Shown: piece by piece, positions 11,034 through 20,345 of the stretch
Layout: each line of letters opens with the position of its first letter
How positions within the stretch are numbered: the first letter of the stretch is position 1
Source: Phytophthora hibernalis
Lineage: Eukaryota; Oomycota; Peronosporomycetes; Peronosporales; Peronosporaceae
Direction: 5' to 3'
NCBI GenBank assembly: GCA_012656075.1
Contig: JAAKBF010000282.1
Span: 372,001-436,000, forward strand
Length of the DNA: 64,000 bases
Program-made: the position numbers and the translations under genes
Notes under the pieces: model-generated
Database searches by the model: none
The model's input: only the letters and a program-made list of their open reading frames with translations
Told to the model about the DNA's origin: nothing

Positions 11034-13833
11034 TCATTCGTTGTTGTTGTTATCATCGAGATGAACAAGATCGACTAAGTGGCGAAGGGTAGGGCGGCTG
11101 CAGACAAGACCACACGTGTTAGATATCAGAAGCAGCATATAGATGGCCCCTTCAGTTTAAGGCTTACCCGTGTGGACAATTCCACGGTTGGTCCAGGCCC
11201 GAAAGATTGCGAACGATCTGTGACGACAAGGGCACAAGGTTTCAAAAAGTCAGAGGCCACGCTAGCTTGCTCGATAGCGTCACAAAGTGCAGTAAACCTT
11301 TTGCATCTCCTCCTTGTGCAGTGCCGTCCCAATCATGATCGAAGTTCTGCACGCTCGCGACGCAAACATTGCCATTACTTTAGGCAAGCGGATAATGGAT
11401 GGATTCAACGGTGCGTCCATTAGCAGCGATGCCAGCTCGCGAATATCTGAAAGAGACATTGGATTAGAATGCTTCCTTCACAGCGTGGCGTGAGCTTACG
11501 TACCTTCGGTGCCGAACTGCGTGTGCTTCGTGAAAGGCAACGAAAGCAGCTTCAACTTCCGTGTGGTCGGGGCGTCTTTGTCTACCAAAAGGTAAACCCA
11601 TTCTTCGCAAACACGTCTAGATGGTCCAAGATGGTCATTTCTTCTCCAGCTGTCAGCTCCAACATCAGTGGTCGGACAAGAGGCTGCTGATGCATGATTG
11701 TAGTCTGTTGTAGGGTTTCGTAGTTGAATTTTTCGTCACTTGCATGCTGGTCGATGATGAACAAGTCGTTGTCCAGCTTGCCAATGATGAAGCCAAGATT
11801 GAATTGACCAAGAACCTCCATGCGCTTGAAATCCTCTTTTTCAGCACGCGTTGTAAAGCTGCTGCTGCGACATCATTGTCTATCCCAACATCGTTATTAT
11901 CAGCCGAGGTCGAGCACACCTTCGGAATCTTGAGACGATTTGTCTTGCGCTTGTGTTTGTATTCGATTTCTTCCTCGAAATACTGCTGACGCTGCTTGAG
12001 CATCTCGTCGATAGACCACACGTGCTCCTCCGGCGTTGAAGGGGTCGATTCTGACGGCAAAGAGGAGTATAGTTTCTGCCTTTTCGCCGGCTTCCGCAAG
12101 TCCAAGACGACCGATTCTGGTGATGAAGGTGGGGATGGAGTACTTCTTTTTGGCAACGACGCCGGTATCGTTTCCTCGATTTCGCCAGCATTTTGATCAT
12201 TGTGGGACTTTGGCTGCAAGACTTCAACAATTACATGCTTTGGTCTATGCAGCACAGACACATCCGAGTCATCTGGAGCTGCTTCGCCTTGTGAGCCAGT
12301 ATCCATTGATATATCTTTGTCACCTTCTCGACTTTCTACAACAAGCAAACGCCCAGACCGTTCAATGACTGTGTCTTTTTGGCCTGGCGATGAGGGGATT
12401 GGCTTGGCAGTAGACTCCTCAGATTTTGCCACGCGAGCAAAGGTTGTCATCAACGGCTGGACTGTAAAAGTCCACGGCTAGGCTCGTATAACGCGTTCAG
12501 ACCTCTCTTGAAGGCGTCGATAATTTCTGCTTCCTAAACATTGAGTTAGATGTAAAGCAAATATGAAGGTTAGTTTCCTGCAAAAACGTAGATTCTGATC
12601 GGAGAGAAGCCACACGAACATGTTTCACAAAGGTCTCGCGCTTGTCGGGAGTAACATTCACGTCGTAGTCACCAAGAGGAAGAAGAAAGTTCAGTACACA
12701 TGCCGGTTTCTGCTTCATTTCGTATTGGCGCCACACTTCATTCAGCGTCTTGGCCATCTAGCACCAAAAGGATAACACATGTTAGACGTCTATAACTCCC
12801 TTCCAACTGCTCAAATATTGTCCATACCTTTGGCAAATCAAATGGTCGACCATTGAAGAAGAAGAATTGCCGGTCATTGTCGCTTCGGCCGACCCCAGCA
12901 CCAACTTTGGAAACGTACCCCTCCACCTTGCGCATCTGTCCACTCAAATTGTCCTCCTCCAGCTCAGAACACTTCTCGCTCTCACTGTCATCACTTGCGC
13001 TGTTCTTATCACTCGCCTCCTTCTTCACACTACCACGCAGCTCGAAGTCCACGCGCACTAACGTCCTGAAAAACTTGGTACCGAATACGTTGGCGATGTT
13101 CTCCCCATCGTCTGATGCGCTTGCGTAGCCAGCACAACATGACGAGTGGCGTTCTTGCCTGTGATATTAAACACGCAGATCTTGACGTTCGCACAGCTAA
13201 CAGCATAGGCCTGCAGCACCTTCAACAACTTGGCGTAGTGCTTCTTTATATTCCGCTGGAAGTCCTTGTACCGGACCGCCAGAGGCTTGAAGAGCTTTTC
13301 CACGACAACGGTAGTTCCCACAGGTCTGGCCTTCTTGGTCTCCTTCACGAGCGTCCCGCTCGAGTCGTACTCCAGCAGCGCCCCCACCGCCTGATTCTGC
13401 GTCCGTGTAACCACCGAGAAACTCGCCGCCAGCTCGCAGATCGAGCTCAGCGCTTCTCCTCTACAAAAACAAAATAACATAAATTCTAATTTCTACTAAA
13501 ATAAAATAATTTAACACACCGGAAGCCGAAGGACGCGACGTGCTCGATGTCCTCGAAGCTGCTGATCTTGCTCGTGTAGTACTTCCTCGCCAGCGACGCG
13601 TAGTTATCGCGCGCGACACCCGCGCCGTTGTCGCTCACCTCAAAGGCGTCGCACCCACTCTCCTTGAGCTTCACCTCGATCTGCGTGGCGCCGGCGTCCA
13701 GTGCATTCTCCACCAACTCCTTGACGGCCGTCGCCAGGTCCACCACCGACTGACCACTGCAGATGCGCTGCACGTCGCGCCGGTCCAGTACGTGCAGCGC
13801 CGACGCGGAAGAAGAAGTCGATGCGGAAGCCAT
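11034..13833 (-). CDS. PMS1: MutL-family mismatch-repair endonuclease, PMS1 (yeast Pms1/human PMS2) type
   Basis: Partner of MLH1 in the MutL-alpha complex, which nicks the discontinuous strand during nuclear mismatch repair. The N-terminal GHKL ATPase shows VKELVENALDAGAT, SDNGAGV and ASFGFR-GEALSS, the last split by an AT-rich intron near 13460-13518. The transducer domain has FFFFNGRPFDLPKVW and NVTPDKRETF. A long acidic linker follows. The C-terminal domain carries the metal-binding endonuclease motif DQHASDEKFNYE (about 11720-11760) and the closing QPWNCPHGRPTLRHL, split by an intron of about 75 nt near 11110-11175. The protein ends LVHLDDNNNE, stop at 11034-11036. Single-base frame breaks are apparent near 13125, 12470, 11840 and 11586, all correctable by one base, so the gene is probably functional with consensus errors. 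It shares a 146-bp divergent spacer with thioesterase copy 2. Confidence 0.88.
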
Positions 13834-13979
13834 CGGAATGCGGAATGGAATCGCAGAGTGATGGTCGGTTCAACCCACCCAAAATTAAGCGATAGCTACC
13901 CAAAACGTACTTAAGTCGTTGATGCCTGGTTAGTTTGGGTTTCCGCATTATGAGCCACCAAGTGAGGTGACAGTCGACG
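13834..13979. promoter_or_regulatory. Bidirectional promoter, PMS1 / thioesterase copy 2
   Basis: 146 bp between divergent ATGs. On the minus strand an initiator-like CCATTCCGCATTCC lies immediately before the PMS1 ATG. No TATA box is apparent. The assignment rests on position more than on motif. Confidence 0.45.
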
Positions 13980-15360
13980 ATGGTGCTCAAGAAGCTGCTG
14001 GGCACGGCGCAGGACGCGTGGCGCATGCGGCGTATGCCCGCCCAAGTGCGCGCCAAGGACACGCGCTTGGCCTTCACGGACATCATCGTACGCTGCACGT
14101 TATCTGCGACTTTAACCTCTAGAAACTCATAATTGTGCGTGAAATGACAGGGTGAAGAGAGTCAGAAGGGAAGATGGCTGCGTACAGGCCCCATTTTGGA
14201 GCTTATGGACGTGCTGGCTGGAACTATTTCTTCCAGGGTGTCTCTGGGCCCCACCGCCACCATCTCCTTCGACCGCGTGGACCTGGTGAAGCCCGTTTTC
14301 CACGGAGACCTGGTGCGCGTCGAGGGGAAGTCATTGGCCTCAGCAACTCGTCCATGGCTGTACAGGTGAGTGGCTATCGTCACGACGTCCCTTCCGGCAC
14401 GTTCCAGCACACACACGACGCGCTCATCACGATGGTAGCCATCAACCGCTTCGGACGGCCCAGGAAGGGTCTCCGCAGCTCTTTGACGCTGACAAAGCCG
14501 ACTACTGCCTCAAGATGAGAGAAGTTGCGAACCAGCGCAAACAGCTGGCCAAGAGGTGGAGGAAGGAGCAGGAGGCTGTGGATAAACTCCCTTTATTAAG
14601 AACGCAGACCTGCTGCCTGGAGAGAGCAAGGACCAGTACGTGTCCGTGAGTGAGACGGAGATCGAAGTGCGCAACTGGTTCTTGCCGCGCAACCTCAATA
14701 TCAACGAGACGGTGTTTGGTGGAGACCTGCTCACGTGGATGGTACGGTGGGTGGATGGTTTAGGAGGAGGAGGTTCTTACGTTTTGTGCTTTTGGTGGTG
14801 GTGCAGGACCGAGCGGCGCTGTATTGCGCCCAGAATTTCACGAAATCCGAGAAAATGGTGACTATTGCGATGAACCGCGTGCTTTTCAAGCTGCCGATTT
14901 CCATCTCGGATATCGTGACGGCGCGCGCCCGGGTTGTCAACGTTCGGTGAGGGCTGCGTGGATTTATGCTGTGGCCTTGAACAATTTGTGTTCTAACCGC
15001 TTGCTTTTTGGTGTTGGATGGTAGTCGGTATCGTCTAGAGGTTGAAGTCGAGGTGTTCGTTCACCCTATCGTTGACGGTGGCGAGCGCAAGTCCCACAGC
15101 GGGTACGCTTAATCTCCTTGGGTGCTGGTTCGAACTCGCAGCCTGACGACTCCTGTTTTCCGTCTCTGCTGCTATTATAGTTATTTTACGGTGCTGAACT
15201 TGGATGAAAGGACGCGTTCAAGCCGATCGACAAGGGCCTGAAAATCGACGAAGACAATCAGCGTGAGATGCGAATGCTAATGAAGGCCCAGAAGCGCCTG
15301 GAGTTTGCGGAAGAGGACAAGAACTTGCACTCTTTGAAGACTCTGGAGCCTCGTTTGTGA
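13980..15360 (+). CDS. Acyl-CoA thioesterase, tandem HotDog (ACOT9-like), copy 2, frame-broken
   Basis: Paralog of the gene at 2891-4360 with the same exon plan. It starts MVLKKLLGTAQDAWRMRRMP; a GT-AG intron (about 14090-14150) precedes GEESQKGRW. HotDog 1 has ISFDRVDLVKPVFHGD, QHTHDALITMVAINRFGR and RKGL; HotDog 2 has NETVFGGDLLTWM, MVTIAMNRVLFKLP and ARARVVNV, then HSG-YFTVLNLDE after an intron of about 80 nt (about 15102-15180). The C-terminus ends LKTLEPRL. Three one-base deletions in short homopolymers (near 14325, 14475 and 14600) break the first half. Either this copy is a young pseudogene or the sequence has homopolymer errors; similar breaks in RNR1 and PMS1 favour the second view. 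Confidence 0.78.
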
Positions 15361-16668
15361 TTTTGGGACACACCGAGGCAACTTCCTAACCACCTGGACT
15401 CGCCCTCAGTGCTTCTTTAGAACAGGGTGGAGTTATGCGTGTACTGCAGGAAGGCTACACGACTTTTAACCCTTTAAGACCAGCCCTCTAGATAATAACC
15501 GCGTAGCTCCGCTCACATGGCCGAGCATCTGCCAGTGCAACGTCAATCAACATAATGGCACAGTTTCCATCCATATCTTGGGCTCGAAATGGTGCAATAG
15601 ACGTCGAAGTTGAGCGATGTTGTCGAGCAAGACGACGACACAGGCCTGAAACGATCTTTGCCTGCTGAAAATTTAGTGCTCGATCTCGGTGAGACCGGCA
15701 GGTCGGCGACTCGACAAGGTGACCTTGAAGATTTGCGCGATGGGGAATAGCCTGGCGCTCGCTTTCCGCCGTCACCCGATTCTTGTGCACCGTGTTTGCC
15801 ACTTTCCAGTCGCAAGATGCTCACAGGCAACCGCATCGGTCTGAATCTCGCGGACGGTAAAAGCACAATGCGGACCTTCACCAGGTCCAAGGAAGAGAGA
15901 CCACCATCTTCACCGCCCCTTCCTCCGAGCTTTGAGCGGGACCACCACTGGAATCTGCCCGCACATTTCAACACCGCGCAACAACGACAGACTTTTAGGG
16001 TCAACTTGACCGCCAAGAGCTTGCTTGGTCTTGCTCTTCGGTTGTGAACTCCAAGAGCGATCACTTGGACAAGTCGAGCAGTGGACATGTATCGAGTCGA
16101 CACTTGACTTGGAAAGGCAAACTTTGGTGGAGTCACTCCACTGGAGTGACGTGTGTCAGCGGAGCAATTGGATGGGGCCTCGACGCGACGATGGAAAGCA
16201 AGCCGCCGACCGCCGACAGTGTCAGTTTACAAGGACACGGTATTGGACAGTGCGGTGATTGTTCCTGTCATACAATTACGGACGCTGGTTCCAACTTGGA
16301 ATCCAAGTGCCATGGAATACATAACGGCTCGAATGGGGTGTCGCCGGCGTAGGAACCAACCACCACAACCTGTATAATAACTGAATGACCTGAACACCGC
16401 TGGAGTGGTCAACAACGAGTCCTGATTGTCAATGGCATTGGCAACGACGTTACGCTACCATTAGGCTAATGTACAGCGCTGTACCGCGTTCAACCCCGTT
16501 TGCACGGGAACCCGGCTCGAATCTCGGGGTGGCCACCACCTATCAGTGATAAGTTATCACAGTCTTGAACCGGCCAGTGTGTAATGGGAAAATGGGCTTC
16601 CCAACACTAAAGAGGACCTGTGGCTCGTGCGGCATTTGGTGAAAACAAGTCGAAAATGCTCTCCATCA

Positions 16669-16705
16669 GGACTCGTTCGGCATGGACTCCATGCCGAACG
16701 AGTCC
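16669..16705. repeat. 37-nt perfect palindrome (18-bp arms, 1-nt centre)
   Basis: Left arm GGACTCGTTCGGCATGGA (16669-16686), a single C, then the exact reverse complement (16688-16705). The near-absent loop suggests a dyad binding site or a palindromic insertion rather than a stable RNA hairpin. Confidence 0.8.
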
Positions 16706-16743
16706 GATTGTCCGTTTCGGAGTTAGTACCTGTACTTCACGTA

Positions 16744-16789
16744 GCTGCTAGTTAACATTCGTTGCTGCTAGTTAACATTCGTTGCTGCT
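16744..16789. repeat. 20-bp tandem repeat, about 2.2 copies
   Basis: The unit GCTGCTAGTTAACATTCGTT is repeated directly twice, with a partial third copy. Confidence 0.8.
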
Positions 16790-17494
16790 CACCCTGATGC
16801 GGTGACAACGAGTATGCTACGCCTCAAAGTACAACTTACTCACGCGCCTTTGGCTCCAGGTGCTTGATTGTGCATGGAGTCCAGATCCGCCACATGCAAA
16901 CATTTATCGCGAAGCACACGCCATCTTGCTGCCAGCACCATTCACAAGGCCCAGCGTTCTTAGCTTGGTACCAGAAGTGTGCTTGGTCTCATCACTGAAC
17001 ACCCTACAGCATCCACCTGCTGTCCGACGATGCAACTTGCTGCAATTGCAACTGCAATTGCATCAGGCACTGGTGGGATCCGTGATCGCCGCCATGATCT
17101 CCGAGTCGGACGCAGCAGCATTGACGCTGGCGTGGTCCGCCGCTCGACCTTCCCCTCCCGGCGGCGCCACCGCGTTTGATCTGCAGGGGCTCCAGTAACG
17201 ACCAGGCGGCTCATCATGGCCATCAGCGAACGCCCGTGCTCTGCGGCGCAAGGTGAGACTTTTGCCAATCACCCTCGATCACCTGGCCAGGTCTACGCAC
17301 CGAACGCCACAACGCATTATCCAGGTGTCGAGTCGAGCGCACTGTCCACGGCATCTGGGCCTCGTCCGTGTCGACCCTGTTCTTTACCAGGCCTCGAGAG
17401 CGTGCCCGACGATGTGAGGCGTTCACTACGGAAAAGACCGTCTTGGACACAGCGTCTCGAGTGTCGACTCGAAACCTCTGGACGGTACCTTCAA

Positions 17495-19624
17495 ATGGAC
17501 AGGCCTCCCGTGCTTCGACAGGTCTCCAACTCGAGCCACACGCCCATGAGCTCGGATGGATCGGAGCCTACAGCGGTGCTCGGTGCTCCCATGTCCCGCG
17601 CCGAACTTGAACGCAGTCGCGCCGCACTCGAACAGAGCGGATTGATGTCTCCCGGTGCGTCCTACGGGAACTTGGACACGCTCAAAGGACCAGGTCCGGC
17701 ACCGCACACCTTCAGCAACAACAACGTGCCGGTGAAGCCCAAGGTGGCGTTGTTCGACGCCAACTCGGAGCTTTCGACCGAGGGGTTCCGCCAACGTGCG
17801 GCGCTGCAGACGTGCTCCATCAGTTGGCAGCACATTTCGTACTTCATCCAGCCTAAGGAGAAGAAGCTCGCGCGTCTGCGCAATAACAGCAAGCGTGGCT
17901 CCGGGTCCGTCGGGGCTCGAGGCGCAGTTCGAGCGACAGCAGCCCCGTAAAATCCTCAACAACGTTTGGGGACGATCGGGTCCCGGAGAGCTGACGGCCA
18001 TCCTCGGACCTTCGGGAGCCGGTAAGACGACGCTACTGGATATGCTCGCGGACCGAGTGCCGTCGGGAGGCTCGGGCGTGCACCTTGAAGGGCTCGTAGA
18101 AGTGAACGGACAACCGCGTGACCTGCGGACGTTCCACTCCATCATGAACTACGTGTCCGAAGACATGGCCTTTCTCGGAGCATTCACGGTTCTGGAGACC
18201 CTGCAGATCGGTGCCGGTTTGAGTCTGCCTGGACACATGCCCCCGTGCAGCGTGAAGCTCGTGTTCAGGATGTGATCGACGCCATGGGACTGCGGACGTG
18301 TGCCAACGCCCGTGTGGGTGACGTCTTCCACAAGGGTATTTCGTCTGGCCAGCGTAAGCGTCTTGGTATCGCTTTGGAGCTGTTGTCGGACCCTGCACTC
18401 CTTCTCCTGGATGAACCTACCTCGGGTTTGGATTCTTCTTCGGCTCGTGGTGTCATGCAGTACATTGAACGGTTGTGCCAGGAAGGCGGAAAGAACGTCG
18501 TGTGCACTATTCACCAACCTTCGTCGTCTATCTACGGCATGCTTACAAACTTGGTCATCCTGAGTAGCGGCGAGCTCGTGTACAGCGGACCCACCAATGC
18601 TGCTATTGCCCATTTCTTCGCCATGGGCTACGTGTGTCCGATGTACACAAACCCGGCTGAATATTTTGTCCACTTGGTGAACACCAACTTCCACGACGGT
18701 CTCAAGCTTGAGCCGTTTGTCCGAGCGCTGAAGGAAGGCACTGAGCCACAACGTCTTCGTGCTGATGTTGTGCGAGACCGCGCTCGCCGGGATCACCTGG
18801 CAAACCCGGAGCTGCTTAAGGCCATGCGACCGTGGCCGATGGACCAGTTCTTCGTGCTTGTCAAGCGTAACCTGACCAACAACTGGAGGCATCCCGGTGT
18901 CTTCTGGTTGCGCGTGATGATGTACGTGCTGCTGTCGCTAATGGTGGGAACCATGTACCTGAGCTCGAACAAGGATCTCAAGGACGCCTCCATCGTACCG
19001 CTGCTCTTCTACGTGCAAGCTTTCCTGGTGTTCATGTCTGTCGCTGCTCTGCCAGCTCTGTTGGAGCACCGCGCAGTCATGGAGCGTGAAATGCGCTCGT
19101 ACGCGCTATCTCTGACGGGCTACACGATGTCGAACCTGCTGGCTTCGTTGCCAGGTATCCTAATCATCTCGGTACTCGCGTCCGCCATTGTCGTGTTCCT
19201 GGCCCACGTCAATTCGTTCGGGATGTTCCTTCTGAACCTGACGCTGTCGCTAATCGCCGCTGAGTCGTTGATGCACCTGCTCGGTGCAGCAGTGCCGCAC
19301 TACATTATGGGTATCGCACTCGGAGCCGGTCTTTTCGGTATGTTCATGCTTTGCGAAGGCTTCATGGTGCCGTTCGCAGACATGCCCGTGTACTGGAAGT
19401 GGGGCTACTATATCGCTTTCCACACGTACTCGTTCGAGTCGTTCATGTACGAACACTTCTCCCAGGTGAACACTACCGAGTCGTGGGACCTGCTCAAGCA
19501 GTACGGCATGGACGATGTGAACGTCTGGCAAGACATGATTATCCTGGCGGGCTACTCGGTGGTATTGCAGATCCTCGTCATTGGTGCGTTGTTCCTCCGT
19601 TTCAACCGACACCGCCGCCGCTAA
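17495..19624 (+). CDS. ABCG (White/WBC) half-transporter, copy 2, frame-broken
   Basis: Close relative of the ABCG gene at 4482-6677. The frame is open from 17216, but the Met at 17495 (MDRPPVLRQVSN) is the more natural start. The nucleotide-binding domain has Walker A GPSGAGKTTLLD, NYVSEDMAFLG, signature ISSGQRKRLGIA, Walker B ALLLLDEPTSGLD and TIHQPSSS. The transmembrane half has the same helix pattern and the loop GFMVPFADMPVYWKWGYYIAFHTYSFESFM, and the protein ends LRFNRHRRR. Two single-base breaks interrupt it: near 17895 (GC-rich linker before Walker A) and near 18245 in a run of five C after LSLPGHMP. Correcting each by one base gives a colinear protein of about 710 residues. The N-terminal region differs strongly from copy 1. 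The transported substrate is unknown. Confidence 0.87.
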
Positions 19625-20105
19625 GCAGTGAAGTAGTGTCCTTATTAACGTTTGTATAAAGCATGATGAAAGTAGTCGTGTTTCCAACGAAAGATTATGT
19701 CTGGTTTGATAATCTGCAACACCTGCTTGTGCTTGTAGTTTTGAATGAACCTCAAACTACAGCACTGCGCCATTACTACCGGGTCGTGTTGGACGTATTC
19801 AGCCCCCACGATATCACCGAATGTTACTGCTGGGAGTGCTGCTGGCAGTGTTGCGGCAGCGGTGATGCCGATTGCAATGAGCGTTGACTACGATCCTCTA
19901 CCGGTACATGTAGAGATTCAAGACGTCATCAGTAAAATAATACAACGACTGACACGTGAAAAGCATGGCTAACTTTGTGGTGTTCATATTTTTGTCTTCT
20001 TCTCCATGACGCACTCAACCTATCCGGATATCACACTGAACACACTTGCATCTCCTAGGTGGTCTTATCCCGTTTAACGAACTCGATCTTATCCTGTTTA
20101 ACACG
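19625..20105. other. Intergenic, ABCG copy 2 to RNR1
   Basis: 3' flank of the ABCG gene and distal 5' flank of RNR1. No coding or RNA feature recognised. Confidence 0.5.
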
Positions 20106-20148
20106 TTTTGGCGCCAAGCCCCATCTTATTTCGAAAACCCCGCCAAAA
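20106..20148 (+). promoter_or_regulatory. Two E2F-like elements upstream of RNR1
   Basis: TTTTGGCGCCAA at 20106-20117 is a near-palindromic E2F/DP consensus site. CCCCGCCAAAA at 20138-20148 is a second site in the opposite orientation (TTTTGGCGGGG). They sit about 200-240 bp before the RNR1 ATG. In plants and animals ribonucleotide reductase genes are classic E2F targets at G1/S; that the same holds here is inferred. Confidence 0.6.
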
Positions 20149-20180
20149 GGCTGACACGCATCCGGCACGCACCCTCGTTT

Positions 20181-20196
20181 CTCATTGGCCATTTTC
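20181..20196 (+). promoter_or_regulatory. Oomycete core promoter (Inr + flanking region) of RNR1
   Basis: CTCATTGGCCATTTTC resembles the oomycete initiator-flanking consensus (GCTCATTYYNCAWTTT), differing mainly at the YY positions. It predicts transcription starting about 160 bp before the ATG. Confidence 0.55.
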
Positions 20197-20345
20197 CACT
20201 TAAATATTTTCATCCAATCCAACATCTCCGTGAATTACCTTTTCCTCCAATCCTAACTCGTTTCCCACGCGCTCCTCCGCCCCACCCAACCGAAACGTCA
20301 GTCTTCAATCCGCCGGCTCGCGCACAGATCTCCTTCCTCTCCAAA

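Larger units (their letters stand above)
15361..17215. other. Gene-free stretch with several short palindromes
   Basis: No conserved protein was recognised on either strand; a 197-codon minus-strand frame at 15543-16136 has no familiar motif. The stretch is notable for symmetric sequences at 16132-16150, 16294-16308 and 16669-16705 and a 20-bp tandem repeat at about 16744-16789. At 15466 it has a TTAACCCTTTAAGACCAG sequence resembling the left end of the piggyBac at 36.0 kb. It may contain old transposon debris. Confidence 0.45.

Noticed and set aside
15126..15143. tRNA B-box-like GGTTCGAACTC
   Set aside because: It lies in an intron of thioesterase copy 2 and no cloverleaf or A-box could be built around it.
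15543..16136. 197-codon minus-strand frame
   Set aside because: Composition is basic and low in structure, with no motif, and it overlaps a palindrome-rich noncoding stretch.
16515..16535. Second B-box-like GGCTCGAATCTC
   Set aside because: Two mismatches to consensus and no flanking tRNA arms.
16669..16789. Helitron 3' end (hairpin followed by CTAGT)
   Set aside because: The CTAG is about 40 nt past the palindrome and the expected 5' TC end and Rep/helicase are absent.
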